The notes: generated by a model from the sequence alone, not told the origin. 64,000 bases of DNA from Ktedonobacterales bacterium (GCA_027451525.1 DAIDJF010000002.1:49841-113840), one strand, 5' to 3'. Positions 1 to 9,808 are shown, numbered from the stretch's first letter. Translations and numbers: made by a program.

Positions 1-1
1 T

Positions 2-316
2 GCATTGCTGCTCTTTGCTTTGAGCCAGGTGCTCTTGCTCTCTGCTCTCGCGTTGCTCTTCTTCGGCATCGCACAAAATGGTGTCGGGGCAACAACGATC
101 ACGCTCATGCAGACACGAGTTCCACCACAGATGCGTGGGCGCGTCATGAGCCTTAACACGCTCTTTATCATGGGCGTGCGCCCTCTTGGCGACTTTCCAG
201 CAGGCGCGCTGATTGCACTTATTGGCGGTCCTTTAACGGTAATCATTTGCGCCAGCATCGTCGGTGTCTACAGTTGTTACTTGTTAGCAGCCCGCCCAAT
301 CATTCGTCAATTATAA
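2..316 (+). CDS. MFS transporter, C-terminal fragment (cut by window start)
   Basis: This is the last ~104 residues of a major facilitator superfamily membrane transporter; the reading frame runs open to the window edge, so the gene begins upstream. The segment holds about three hydrophobic helices. Between two of them is the cytoplasmic loop PPQMRGRVMSLNTLF, whose RGR(V/A) core is typical of the MFS_3 (EntS-like) exporter group at the start of a late helix. The protein ends in a short charged tail. Substrate cannot be told from this part. It converges on the CHAT-domain gene, with a large hairpin between them. Confidence 0.75.
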   Translation, partial: ALLLFALSQVLLLSALALLFFGIAQNGVGATTITLMQTRVPPQMRGRVMSLNTLFIMGVRPLGDFPAGALIALIGGPLTVIICASIVGVYSCYLLAARPIIRQL

Positions 317-333
317 ACACTCACAGGCTTTGC

Positions 334-396
334 GCATAGATTAGCGACAAGCCACACATACATGTTAAACATGTGTGTTCTTGCGCTAATCTATGC
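334..396. terminator. Bidirectional hairpin terminator between convergent genes
   Basis: The arms GCATAGATTAGCG (334-346) and CGCTAATCTATGC (384-396) are perfectly complementary. The stem then continues with a few mismatches into CACACAT/ATGTGTG. It sits between two genes that end towards each other and overlaps the stop codon of the minus-strand CHAT gene. A clear T-run is lacking, so termination is inferred from position and stem strength. Confidence 0.6.
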
Positions 397-3300
397 CATA
401 CTGCTTTGTATATTCGCTATAGGTATCTTCGAGGTCATGCGTATGAACGAGTTCGTGAACCCGTTGCTGTAACTGTTGACGTGCCACATGCCCCAAACGT
501 TGATCCAGGGCCAGGGCATGAACCCAGCGATCAAGCGCATCCAGATACCGCTTTTGCACCACATATAATGCTCCCTGGCGACGCAGTACCGCACAGTGTT
601 CAGCGGGGGTATCCAGTTCAATAGCGATTGTTAACGCCTGGGTGTAAAAACGTTCAGCCTCGTTCAGGCGTTGCATCATACGCGCAACATCGCCGCGTCC
701 CCGCAAGGCGCGACCCTCAACCTGTCTGGCCCCTTGCTCTTGTGCAAATGCCAGTGCCTGTTCGTACAATTCTTCCGCGTTCAAATAGTCTGCGTCATCA
801 AAGGCAATCGCCCCTAACGAGTTGAGCACTCGTGCCTGATCGACACGATCACCGAGCAGAGCAAACAACTCTTGAGCCTCTTCATAGGCCGCGCGCGCTT
901 TTCCCACTTCGCCGCGCTCGCGCTGTACATCACCCATCGCACGTAAAGCCCAACCTGTACCACGCTTACTCCCATATTCACGGAAAATACCTATCGCCTC
1001 GCTACAGATTTTTTCCGCGTGCTCCAGACGGCCCTGATCGGTGTAGACGATCCCTTTATCAGCCAGAACCCAGGCTTGTTTTTCACGCAAGCCCAACTCG
1101 CCAAAGAGGTGCAGAGCCTCTTCATAATCGTTCAATGCTTTTGTATATTGTCCCAACGCCTCATACACGGTGCCACGATCCCGTAGTGAGGCAGCACAAC
1201 CTTCTTTGTTTGCAAGATTGCGAAAACTTGTCAGAGCCAACTCAAAATGACCTAGCGCATCATAGTAATTGCCATATCCACGACTGACCTCACCCGTCAC
1301 TAACTGCATCCAGGCCTCGCCAGAGGGGTTACTGCTATCACGGAAGAGCTTCAACGCCTCCTGCGCATAAATACCAGCCTGCTGAAAATTCCCCTCTTCA
1401 CGGAAAAGCATGGCTAGCTCATATAAGGCCCAACCAGCCTCATTGCGTTCCTGTTGTGCTTGATGGAAATCCAGACTGCTACGGAGACAGGCCTCTGCCT
1501 CCGCGTACTGACCCAGGTGACGATAAATAGCTCCTAGGCAGCACTGTATCTGTCCCTCTACCGTCTTATTGCCCAACCGCGATGCATGGACACTGGCACG
1601 TCGTAGAATTGCGAGCAACGCTGGCACATGGCCTCGTCCCCCTAAGCTCCAGGAGGCGCGGACTGCAATACGCACCGCATCCTGCAAATCCTGCACCTCG
1701 CCCGCACTTTCAAGATGCTCAAAGGCCGCGAACCACTCTTCTGGGCTAGGCTGTGGCAGGCTAAGATAATAGTTTGCCACAAGGCGATGGACGCGCCTGC
1801 GCTCATCTAGCGGTAGACGCGAAAGCGCAAAGTAACGCACCTGCGGATGAATGGTATAGACGCGCCCATCAAATTGAATAAAAGAGGCCTGTACCAGTTC
1901 ATCACGTGCGCCGCGCCAGTTTTGCGCTAATTCGGATGATAGGCTCGCAGTCTCGCCAAATTTGTGCTCTGAGGAGAGGTCACTCACAGCAGTTTGCGTT
2001 TCCGGTGCCACCAGGAGCATAATCTGCTCCCGGCTAAAAGGGAGTTGGAAAGCCGCCAGATAGCAGAGCAACAATTGAGCTAACGGCGTTAAACGACTAT
2101 AGGCGACAGAGAGAACCGCGAGAATGCCCGCAAGAGGCGTGTTACGCAACTCATCACGCACCTCCTCTAGCGAACGTGTGGCGGCCTCTGGTGTATATAC
2201 TTTGCCACCAATCGAACGGGCAGTACCGAAGATAAGAGCCGCGCCGAGGGGATAGCCAGCAAGCAGCGTACAAATTTCGCGCAGAGTGGTCTGTTGTTTG
2301 GGATCATCCAGATGGATACGCTGATCTAGACCACTTGTAGATGCCAGATCGGAAAATAAGGCCATCAAGTCTGCATCTACCATTTTCTCCACGCGATATT
2401 CATACCAGCGACAATGGGAACCTTCCAGCACTAACATCGTCTCAGGGTTTGAGCGCGAGGTGACCAGCACGACAACCTCCTGCGGCAATGCGCACAGAAA
2501 TTGCAGCCATGTCTCTAATTCGGCATGCTCTTTAATTTCCTCAAAACTATCTATGAGCAGCAAGCAAGGCAATTCGCGGCTTGCCAGTGAATGAAACACA
2601 CTAATCACAGTGCGCGCGCGCAGACGTAGATCTGCTGCATATCCCGTTTTATTGGCCCCATGTAATGCGTGTAATATTTCAATCAAGGCTTCGCCAAAGG
2701 TTTTTCCACCCTGGAGCGAGATACCAATTACGCCGCCTGGGAAACGCTCGCGATTACGACGCGCAACTTCACATGCCAGGGCACTTTTCCCGATTCCTGC
2801 CGGACCCGTTAATGCAATATGATGTGTGCCAGCATGCAATTTGATATGCAGATGCGCATTTTCGATCCGTTCACCCTTAGCTGCAGCCACCAGAGCATTC
2901 AGATCACGTAATTCTTGCTCACGCCCAATAAAGGCGAGCGGTGGCCCCAAATGCTCAAGCAGATCGTGCTCTTCAGCGGCATCTTGCTTGGCTAGCAGGG
3001 ATACAGGACCTTCCTGGCCTTCGGCCACATGGCGATAGAGTACTGGGATAAACCAGCTTTTCTGCTGCATTGGAAGCAGAGCCTGCCGCGCACGGGTTAG
3101 CCCTTCTTCCAAGGTTCTTCCATCAGCCAAAGCCTCATAAAAATGATAGACAAACGTGGGGCTAAGATCATCTTGTAAGGAGAACGGCATCGCAATCACA
3201 GCTGGAACCTGGGCCGTAACCAATGCTGTTGCCAGTGTTGCATCAACAGCAGCACGCCGCTGATGATGGACCTGCTCATGTGCAACAGTAGCCGTTTCAC

Positions 3301-4255
3301 AAGCTGAAAAGACGGCAAGACGGACATCACTACTGAGCAGAAGCTCGCGGAGCGATTGTGCATCAATATACCGTCTGCCCCCCTCATCGTTACAGAAACA
3401 GAGGTATGTTTGCGTTTTTACCCGTGCAAGAGAGCTTCCACAGACGACACAGCGGCGGGCATCAGGTTCGTTAAGCGTATCGCACGTATCTTCAGGACAC
3501 ATACGTCCATACGCTCCATGCCCATCAAAATGCACAACATAGCATGGAACTGCGGTCTCGCGATCATCCAGCAGACCAGCCCCGCCATAGGAGGTAAAAT
3601 AGCGGACAAGTTCATCAAACGTTGGCGGCTCCAAACGATCCAAAAGGACCTGATTTGTCTCGGTCAATCCCGCCAGACCACGCTCTAACGCTTCATAGCT
3701 GCGTTCGATTTCAAGCGGCGCGCAGTCGCTCGGCGATGCACCAATATAGAGTACGCGAAAAGGGGGACGGATAGGAAGTTCGCAACCCACAGGCAGATCG
3801 GAACGCAATAAAGCGCGTGTCAACGTAAAGATGCCCGCCCCAAGCAGAAAGTGATCACCATTGTGCAAAAGTTCCCAGGGATAACGAATAAATTCATCGC
3901 ACCCAGGATCAAAGCTAAATGTTAGGGCGACAGTTCCACGCCGCTGTAACGTGCGTTGAATGACGCCACGTAACATCGCGCGCACGGAAACGTCCGTTGG
4001 AGATTGATCTTGATGCTTGACATCTGTGAAGTTCTCTCCACAAAGCGAGAGAAATAAGCGATATCCAATTTCTCGTAGTTCCCGATTGTTACTCTCCAGA
4101 GTGTTTAGCTTTTTCTGTAACGCGGTTAACTGTTTACTAGTGTACGGAGGAATAAAGTTGCCTGTCACAGTCCTGCCGGACCAACTCTCTTTTACCTGTA
4201 CCGCGAAAGTTGCGTTTTCTCGACATTGAAACCGTAAATTTACTGTCTCGCCCAT
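386..4255 (-). CDS. CHAT protease-like domain - STAND/NB-ARC ATPase - TPR protein
   Basis: A 1289-residue multidomain protein. Residues ~90-410 form a CHAT (caspase-like peptidase) domain with the catalytic pair visible as His246 (in HFDGHG) and Cys319 (in FSACET). Between them, Cys253, Cys258, Cys269 and Cys272 form a zinc-ribbon-like insert. A P-loop NTPase follows, with Walker A GPAGIGKS at 484-491 and a Walker B-like LLLIDSFEE near 560, then a winged-helix-like region. About ten TPR repeats fill the last 400 residues. CHAT-STAND-TPR proteins are generally thought of as sensors: the TPRs bind a ligand or partner, the ATPase oligomerises and the protease fires. A role in defence or regulated cell death is possible, but no partner gene is adjacent. 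The extended -10 at 4331-4336 fits as its promoter. Confidence 0.85.
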   Translation of the reverse strand: MGETVNLRFQCRENATFAVQVKESWSGRTVTGNFIPPYTSKQLTALQKKLNTLESNNRELREIGYRLFLSLCGENFTDVKHQDQSPTDVSVRAMLRGVIQRTLQRRGTVALTFSFDPGCDEFIRYPWELLHNGDHFLLGAGIFTLTRALLRSDLPVGCELPIRPPFRVLYIGASPSDCAPLEIERSYEALERGLAGLTETNQVLLDRLEPPTFDELVRYFTSYGGAGLLDDRETAVPCYVVHFDGHGAYGRMCPEDTCDTLNEPDARRCVVCGSSLARVKTQTYLCFCNDEGGRRYIDAQSLRELLLSSDVRLAVFSACETATVAHEQVHHQRRAAVDATLATALVTAQVPAVIAMPFSLQDDLSPTFVYHFYEALADGRTLEEGLTRARQALLPMQQKSWFIPVLYRHVAEGQEGPVSLLAKQDAAEEHDLLEHLGPPLAFIGREQELRDLNALVAAAKGERIENAHLHIKLHAGTHHIALTGPAGIGKSALACEVARRNRERFPGGVIGISLQGGKTFGEALIEILHALHGANKTGYAADLRLRARTVISVFHSLASRELPCLLLIDSFEEIKEHAELETWLQFLCALPQEVVVLVTSRSNPETMLVLEGSHCRWYEYRVEKMVDADLMALFSDLASTSGLDQRIHLDDPKQQTTLREICTLLAGYPLGAALIFGTARSIGGKVYTPEAATRSLEEVRDELRNTPLAGILAVLSVAYSRLTPLAQLLLCYLAAFQLPFSREQIMLLVAPETQTAVSDLSSEHKFGETASLSSELAQNWRGARDELVQASFIQFDGRVYTIHPQVRYFALSRLPLDERRRVHRLVANYYLSLPQPSPEEWFAAFEHLESAGEVQDLQDAVRIAVRASWSLGGRGHVPALLAILRRASVHASRLGNKTVEGQIQCCLGAIYRHLGQYAEAEACLRSSLDFHQAQQERNEAGWALYELAMLFREEGNFQQAGIYAQEALKLFRDSSNPSGEAWMQLVTGEVSRGYGNYYDALGHFELALTSFRNLANKEGCAASLRDRGTVYEALGQYTKALNDYEEALHLFGELGLREKQAWVLADKGIVYTDQGRLEHAEKICSEAIGIFREYGSKRGTGWALRAMGDVQRERGEVGKARAAYEEAQELFALLGDRVDQARVLNSLGAIAFDDADYLNAEELYEQALAFAQEQGARQVEGRALRGRGDVARMMQRLNEAERFYTQALTIAIELDTPAEHCAVLRRQGALYVVQKRYLDALDRWVHALALDQRLGHVARQQLQQRVHELVHTHDLEDTYSEYTKQYGID

Positions 4256-4280
4256 AACCCCAATATTGCTTTCGGTCTCA

Positions 4281-4312
4281 TCGGCGGCTCTCCATCTATT
4301 GTGCGCCGCCGA
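4281..4312 (-). terminator. Possible hairpin after obg / in the CHAT leader
   Basis: TCGGCGGC (4281-4288) pairs with GCCGCCGA (4305-4312). It lies downstream of obg on the minus strand and inside the untranslated leader of the CHAT gene. There is no T-run, so it could equally be a leader structure. Confidence 0.35.
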
Positions 4313-4330
4313 AATAGCACATGCATCCTT

Positions 4331-4336
4331 AGTATA
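4331..4336 (-). promoter_or_regulatory. Extended -10 promoter of the CHAT gene
   Basis: Read on the minus strand this is TGCTATACT, an extended -10 (TGn-TATACT). It lies about 75 bases before the CHAT start codon. No good -35 hexamer is seen, which is usual for extended -10 promoters. Confidence 0.45.
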
Positions 4337-4386
4337 GCATACTTCGCTTCCTTTATGTTGTGCTTATCACGAGACCGCAAACACTA

Positions 4387-5697
4387 TTATTCACCCCAAT
4401 AGAGTTCAGTCTTGTTAAAGCGTACAAGATCCCCGACTTGTACTCCTGCATCCTCCAGAGCTTTTGTCACACCCATCTTTTGCAAGGTCATCTGGAGACG
4501 GTCCATACTCTCTTCACTTTCGATATCCGTCATGCTCACAGCGCGCTCGACGCGCTTACCACGCACAATATAGACCCCTTTCTCTTTCGAGACAGTAAAG
4601 GCATCCTCTGGCTGTGGGCGCAAGACAGGTCCTTGCATGTCAGCGAGCGGCTCTGCTGCGGCTTTCTCCATTTCCTCGCGCAAAATCTCTTGTAAACGGT
4701 GGAGTGCGAATTGCATGAGTTCAACCGTACCCTGGTGCGCCATCGCCGAAATGGCAAACACTGGATAGCCAGCCTCTTCTGCCTGCTGTTTCAATCTGGG
4801 CCAATGCTCCTGTGCCTCAGGTGTATCTATCTTATTTAAGACCACCACCTGCGGGCGAGAAGCCAGATGCTCATCATATTCGCGCAATTCTTTACTAATC
4901 GTAAGAAAATCTTGCCAGGGGTCTCTATCTAGCGCAGCTCCATCCAGGATATGGAGAAGTAAGCGCGTCCGTTGTACGTGGCGCAAAAATTCATGCCCTA
5001 GCCCAACGCCTTGAGCCGCACCCTCAATCAGCCCAGGGATATCCGCAAGGACAAAACCGCTGCCATCGCCTCTACGGACATCGCCAACCTCAACAACACC
5101 AAGATTGGGCGTGATCGTCGTAAATGGATAATCAGCAATCTTGGGTTGCGCGGCCGTCACGACTGACAACAGCGTTGATTTGCCTGCATTGGGATATCCC
5201 ACGAGGCCAACATCGGCAATCAGGCGCAGTTCAAGCGTGATCCAACGTTCCTCACCCGGCTCACCCTTCTGGGCTTCTTTCGGTGCTTGATGCGTTGAGG
5301 TCGCAAAATGCGGATTTCCCAGTCCGCCACGTCCGCCGCGTGCAACCATAACCTGTTGTCCAGGGTCTACAAGATCAGCCAACATTTCCTTGCTTTCGGC
5401 ATCACGTATGATGGTTCCGCAGGGAACTGAAAGTACAATATCTTCCCCTTTCGCGCCGTGCATCTTTTGGCGCATCCCCGCCTCGCCACTGGTCGCCTTA
5501 AAATGATGGCGATAACGATAATCAATGAGCGTATTCAGGCTATTGGTTGCTTCAATATACACGCTCCCACCGCGACCACCATCGCCACCGTCTGGGCCTC
5601 CATTTGGCACGAACTTTTCACGGCGAAAATGCATTGAGCCATTCCCACCATCGCCCGCCTTTACATAAATTTTTGCATGATCGTAAAACATACTCAT
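4387..5697 (-). CDS. obg: GTPase Obg/CgtA
   Basis: An essential-type GTPase that binds the 50S ribosomal subunit and links ribosome maturation to stress and the cell cycle. The 436 residues show the three expected parts. The glycine-rich Obg fold is at 1-160 (GDGGDGGRGGS and GGRGGLGNPHF loops). The G domain has G1 GYPNAGKST at 167-175, G3 DIPG at 219-222 and the NKID specificity motif near 288. A C-terminal OCT domain spans ~360-430. Length and motifs are complete. Two in-frame ATGs (codons 1 and 3) are possible starts. It is transcribed alone on the minus strand, ahead of the CHAT gene. Confidence 0.97.
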   Translation of the reverse strand: MSMFYDHAKIYVKAGDGGNGSMHFRREKFVPNGGPDGGDGGRGGSVYIEATNSLNTLIDYRYRHHFKATSGEAGMRQKMHGAKGEDIVLSVPCGTIIRDAESKEMLADLVDPGQQVMVARGGRGGLGNPHFATSTHQAPKEAQKGEPGEERWITLELRLIADVGLVGYPNAGKSTLLSVVTAAQPKIADYPFTTITPNLGVVEVGDVRRGDGSGFVLADIPGLIEGAAQGVGLGHEFLRHVQRTRLLLHILDGAALDRDPWQDFLTISKELREYDEHLASRPQVVVLNKIDTPEAQEHWPRLKQQAEEAGYPVFAISAMAHQGTVELMQFALHRLQEILREEMEKAAAEPLADMQGPVLRPQPEDAFTVSKEKGVYIVRGKRVERAVSMTDIESEESMDRLQMTLQKMGVTKALEDAGVQVGDLVRFNKTELYWGE

Positions 5698-5814
5698 CTA
5701 TCCCTGATCTGATCTGATTGGATTTTTCTTGATTCTTGAACGCAGTGCAAAGCAGTATATCATATCAGCAACAAGGATGCTACATGTGGTCGAGCAAACA
5801 TCAGCATCAACAAA

Positions 5815-5842
5815 GAACAGGGGCAACTAGCTACCCCTGTTC
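5815..5842 (-). terminator. Hairpin terminator downstream of the Dps-like gene
   Basis: GAACAGGGG (5815-5823) pairs perfectly with CCCCTGTTC (5834-5842). On the minus strand it is followed by TTTG only, so it is a weak intrinsic terminator. It lies 25 bases past the stop of the Dps-like gene. Confidence 0.5.
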
Positions 5843-5866
5843 TCGCCTAAATTTTTCCAGACACTC

Positions 5867-6481
5867 CTAGCGGCTTTTGTTGTCGTCACTATAAAGTAGT
5901 GGCGTATCCACAAGATGCTGTGAGATGAACCAGAGTTGAAGCTCATGCACACGCAATACATCGGAAACGAGCAGATCATTGGTTCCATAGTCCTTATTCT
6001 GGCTGGTTGTTTCAATTGCATCACGCAAGGTCTTAATGATCGAGGTATGAGCATTCGCGGTACGCGACAGCATAGCGGGAATATCCTCTTCGCCCTTCGG
6101 CGGTCGCTCAATGCGCGTCATCTCGGCAACATCAAATGGCATACCCGTCGTCACACCGCCAAGAGTTTGTACACGCTCCGCTATCAGATCTACCGTTTTC
6201 AGAATTTCTTCTGCATGTTTGTCCAGCAGAAGATGCAATTGATAAAATGTTGGGCCTGTCACCTGCCAGTGGTGTTTCTTATACAGGTTGTAAATTGTAA
6301 TCGAATCGGCAAGGAGCTGATTGAGCAGACTCACATTCTGGCGCACCGCTTCTTCCGAAAGACCGAGCGGGACAAAATGCTGCTGACCATAACGTTGAAT
6401 TTCATATGAACGCTGCTGCAAATTGGGCTGTGCCTCAGGGGCAGTCGTTTGTCCACTACGGGCATGTGGCCGTGTCGTCAT
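5867..6481 (-). CDS. Dps-family ferritin-like DNA-protection protein
   Basis: A 204-residue Dps/miniferritin. It would oxidise Fe(II) with peroxide, store iron in a dodecameric shell and may shield DNA. The intersubunit ferroxidase ligands expected for Dps are readable: His71 (in KKHHWQVTGP), His83, Asp87 and Glu91, within the conserved stretch ending HAEEI. The ~45-residue N-terminal tail is longer than in many Dps proteins and rich in Gln, Arg and Pro. Such tails often bind DNA, but this is inference. AAAGGA precedes the ATG at a good distance. It lies downstream of the Ser/Thr kinase gene with a ~100-base gap, probably separately transcribed. Confidence 0.88.
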   Translation of the reverse strand: MTTRPHARSGQTTAPEAQPNLQQRSYEIQRYGQQHFVPLGLSEEAVRQNVSLLNQLLADSITIYNLYKKHHWQVTGPTFYQLHLLLDKHAEEILKTVDLIAERVQTLGGVTTGMPFDVAEMTRIERPPKGEEDIPAMLSRTANAHTSIIKTLRDAIETTSQNKDYGTNDLLVSDVLRVHELQLWFISQHLVDTPLLYSDDNKSR

Positions 6482-6583
6482 TACTCATTCTTCCTTTCAT
6501 TGCATATATCGTGTTGCAATACTTGTTAAATTACTTTGTTTCACTACCTAATTAACACGATTATCCTATGAAAGGTGTTTCAG

Positions 6584-8194
6584 TTACGCATCCCTCTCTT
6601 TATTCCAATGTTTTGACGGTGTCTTTGTTGGGAGCGACTTTTTCGCTGAACTGGATGATGGCCGTGGACCAACAAAACGGGGAAAGGTTGTGACATCATT
6701 CGGCAACACAATCAGATTCCAGATACCAGAGTTACGATATGTGTTATCACACCGCCCACTGTGGGACAAACAATAGGTGCCTGTAATAGTTCCGTTGTCC
6801 TCAACCTGCCCCGTAAATACGATTGAGACATTATTCTCATAATTTGAAGCAAGCAACTGTAGGACATTACCCGGGAAAAGCATTCCCTGCACCACTACGT
6901 TGCTATGGCGACTCCACAATGTCAAAGTGCCATGCAACAATGGGCCATCTTGTTGCAATTGCGTTAAGGTGATCACCTCTCTGCTCCTTGGACTGACAGC
7001 AGTGTTCGTGAGTATGCCACTATAACTACTGGCAAGGTGAGGATAATTCGCAACCCCCGCAATTGCCGGTAAAAGGGTGTGCCCTGTTTGGATGGCGGGT
7101 TTTACAACCGACGCAGGCAACGATAACGATGATACAGACGCACTAGAACGCGGTAAAAGCAAAAATAAATCCGTGCAGAAAACAATCCCGATACTAACAG
7201 CAAGGAGCGCAAGCAGCACGTGTGTCTTTTTTGTAGAGCTTTGCGGCAGAACTTTTTCACCGCTTGCTCGCGCACTTAATGGCATCATGACAGCAGGCAA
7301 CGGCGTTGAGATACATGTTTCGTCAAAGGGTTCATGCGCGCTCTGTGCAGTATACTCAGGACATGCCTGTCCAACAAAGGCGGACCAGAATTGCTCAATG
7401 GTCGCGAAACGCTCTTTACTGTCAATCGCCAATCCACGTTCAATCGCCCATGCAGCGGATGGTGGAATAGTTGGCAAGAAATACGACAACGGCTTGAGTT
7501 GTTCATGCTCTTTCTCCGTGATCCGAACAAGAGCATCTGGCGGCACAACGCCCGTCAATAAGGTATACAGCGTAGCGGCAAGCCCATAAATATCTGTACG
7601 TGGGCTGGTGCCACTGGTGTATTGTTCTGGTGCCGCATACCCAGGAGAACACCGCCGCACCGTGGTTGTTGTCGAGTCACGAGCATATTCTTTCGCGATC
7701 CCGAAGTCAACAAGTACACCACCACGGCTAGAGGCAGGAATGAGAATATTGGCAGGTTTAATATCGCGATGGATAATAGGAAGCGGTTGCTGATGCAGGT
7801 ATACCAGTGCGTCAATAATGGGAGCCATCATGTGTATGACTTGGGGGAAAGAAAAACGTTTTTCTGGCTGCTGCTGGCGTAACGTTTCCAAATCTGGCCC
7901 GTCAATATAATCCATCAGCATATAAGCGCGATAGCCGCTTTCGTCTTCAAAGAAACGATAGACATGCGGCAAGGTTGGATGATCAAGACGTTTTAAGAGT
8001 TCACATTCAAAGAAGAAGTGTTCTCGTTCTTGATGATTTAGCGCAATTACTTCTTTAAGAGCAAACAGATTGCCCTCGACACGCAGATCTTTGACTAAAT
8101 AAACGGCCCCAAAACCTCCCACGCCTAAAATGTCCTCTATTTGATATCTATTTTTTAGAAGACTTTGGCGGGGAAGTGTCTGCATTATTTCCAT
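6584..8194 (-). CDS. Membrane-anchored Ser/Thr protein kinase (PknB type)
   Basis: A Hanks-type eukaryotic-like protein kinase of 536 residues. The catalytic domain (about 17-275) has the glycine loop LGVGGFGAVY (23-32), Lys47 (FALKEV), HRDIKPANIL with HRD at 142-144, DFG at 163-165 and APE at 188-190, so it should be active. One transmembrane helix at ~324-347 puts the C-terminal ~190 residues outside the cell. That part is Ser/Thr-rich and then a beta-rich domain with Cys residues, with no PASTA repeat, so its ligand is unknown. GAGGTG five bases before the ATG fixes the start. No matching phosphatase is adjacent. Confidence 0.93.
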   Translation of the reverse strand: MEIMQTLPRQSLLKNRYQIEDILGVGGFGAVYLVKDLRVEGNLFALKEVIALNHQEREHFFFECELLKRLDHPTLPHVYRFFEDESGYRAYMLMDYIDGPDLETLRQQQPEKRFSFPQVIHMMAPIIDALVYLHQQPLPIIHRDIKPANILIPASSRGGVLVDFGIAKEYARDSTTTTVRRCSPGYAAPEQYTSGTSPRTDIYGLAATLYTLLTGVVPPDALVRITEKEHEQLKPLSYFLPTIPPSAAWAIERGLAIDSKERFATIEQFWSAFVGQACPEYTAQSAHEPFDETCISTPLPAVMMPLSARASGEKVLPQSSTKKTHVLLALLAVSIGIVFCTDLFLLLPRSSASVSSLSLPASVVKPAIQTGHTLLPAIAGVANYPHLASSYSGILTNTAVSPRSREVITLTQLQQDGPLLHGTLTLWSRHSNVVVQGMLFPGNVLQLLASNYENNVSIVFTGQVEDNGTITGTYCLSHSGRCDNTYRNSGIWNLIVLPNDVTTFPRFVGPRPSSSSAKKSLPTKTPSKHWNKERDA

Positions 8195-8288
8195 GCTATC
8201 ACCTCAGCAAGTATATATTACATTTTCTAGAAGTATAAAAGAAGCAAGAGGTGATAGCAAGCTCAAGTGGACAAAAAGTTATTAACGC

Positions 8289-9623
8289 CTATAGCAAATG
8301 TTGCATTATCTCTGCATTTTCGGGCAGTTTCGAGGTATCAAAAGTGATCAGGCGTGCCCCACGCTGAAAAGTGAGATATGCCCAGGCCCATTGAAAGAGC
8401 ACCAGCAAACGATTGCGAAATCCAATCAAGAACACAATATGCACGGCTAGCCAGAGAAGCCAGCCCACAAAACCTGTTAAACGTAACCAGCCGAAGTCTG
8501 CAAGCCCGAAAGAACGTCCGATAGTGGCAAGATTCCCCTTATTGTGATAATGGAAGGCGGCGGGTTTATCTGCCTTATGTAGAGATGCGTTGATCACAGA
8601 GGCAACATAACGCCCCTCTTGCATTGCCACAGGCGCGACACCAGGTAATGGCCTCCCATCCTGTATGACACTAGCAGTATCGCCAATCACAAAAACATTA
8701 GCGGCATTCGGCAGTGACAGATCATCCTGCACGTTGACACGCCCTGCTCGGTCTACATTGGCGTGTAGCCATTGCCCGGCGGGTGACGCGGCCACACCAG
8801 CCGTCCAGATAACGGTTTTTGCCGCTAAGAAGTTCCCCGCTATATTCACGCCATCCTCTGTAATATTCTGCACAGCGGCATTCGTTCTCACCTCTACGCC
8901 AAGTTGATGCAAAGCCTTTTGCGCCTGACCTGCCATTTTTTCGGGGAAGGCCGGGAGGATTCTTGGAGCAGCCTCTACCAGGATAATACGCGCAGAGGCC
9001 GGATCAATCTGCCTGAAATCGGATGCTAACGCCTTATGCGCGAGTTCAGCAATCGCACCCGCCATTTCAACACCCGTGGGACCTGCACCAACAAGCACAA
9101 AGGTTAAAAGCGCACGCTGTCGCTCGCTATCAGTTTCTATTTCAGCCGCTTCAAAAGCCAATAAAATTTTTCGTCGCAGTGATGTCGCATCAATAATACT
9201 TTTCAATCCAGGGGCATACTGCTCCCACTCATCATGCCCAAAGTAGCTATGGCGCGAACCAGTCGCAATCACCAGATAAGCATAGGACACGACATGATCT
9301 TGCATTATCACTTGCTGAGCTTGAAGATCAATTCCGGTGACCTCTGCCATTATCACTTTCGTATTTTTTTGTTTACGCAAGATATGGCGAATCGGCGCGG
9401 AGATATCCGCAGGCGATAAACCCGCCGTTGCCACCTGATAGAGCAGCGGTTGAAAGAGGTGATGATTATTACGATCTATCACAGTAATCTGGGCTGGCGC
9501 ATCCTTCAACGCTTGCGCAACCTGTATACCGCCAAAACCAGCCCCGATGATGACGATATGCGGCTTATCTTGCGCTTGTTGTGGAGCACCATCTCTATGG
9601 TCGCGTTCCTGAAGAGATGTCAT
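8289..9623 (-). CDS. ndh: Type II NADH:quinone oxidoreductase (NDH-2)
   Basis: A single-subunit, non-proton-pumping NADH dehydrogenase that passes electrons from NADH via FAD to membrane quinone. The 444-residue protein has an N-terminal FAD-binding Rossmann motif (IIGAGFGGIQVAQAL) and a second dinucleotide site for NADH (LVGAGPTGVEMAGAI). The C-terminal FAD contact region (VFVIGDTASV) is followed by a hydrophobic segment near 370-420 (VGWLLWLAVHIVFLIGF) that attaches it to the membrane. The ~20-residue leader before HIVIIGAG is hydrophilic. It is monocistronic in appearance and lies just past the tRNA unit on the same strand. Confidence 0.92.
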   Translation of the reverse strand: MTSLQERDHRDGAPQQAQDKPHIVIIGAGFGGIQVAQALKDAPAQITVIDRNNHHLFQPLLYQVATAGLSPADISAPIRHILRKQKNTKVIMAEVTGIDLQAQQVIMQDHVVSYAYLVIATGSRHSYFGHDEWEQYAPGLKSIIDATSLRRKILLAFEAAEIETDSERQRALLTFVLVGAGPTGVEMAGAIAELAHKALASDFRQIDPASARIILVEAAPRILPAFPEKMAGQAQKALHQLGVEVRTNAAVQNITEDGVNIAGNFLAAKTVIWTAGVAASPAGQWLHANVDRAGRVNVQDDLSLPNAANVFVIGDTASVIQDGRPLPGVAPVAMQEGRYVASVINASLHKADKPAAFHYHNKGNLATIGRSFGLADFGWLRLTGFVGWLLWLAVHIVFLIGFRNRLLVLFQWAWAYLTFQRGARLITFDTSKLPENAEIMQHLL

Positions 9624-9757
9624 CGTCTATGCATTCCTCTACTAATCTCTATGCTACAACCTTCATCTAGCTTTATATCATTTCGATATACCCATAGCAT
9701 ACAAACAGAATTTTATCGCGCTCCATTCCAAAACAGGCTTCCCTTTCACACAAGAAA

Positions 9758-9792
9758 GACGCCAGCAATACTTCTCAGGTATTGTTGGCGTC
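9758..9792. terminator. Strong hairpin terminator of the tRNA gene
   Basis: A 14-bp stem with one G-U pair: GACGCCAGCAATAC (9758-9771) and GTATTGTTGGCGTC (9779-9792). On the minus strand it is followed by TTTCTT, and on the plus strand by TCTCTTTTTT, so it can stop transcription in both directions. It lies directly past the 3' end of the tRNA. Confidence 0.8.
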
Positions 9793-9808
9793 TCTCTTTT
9801 TTCTTCGA

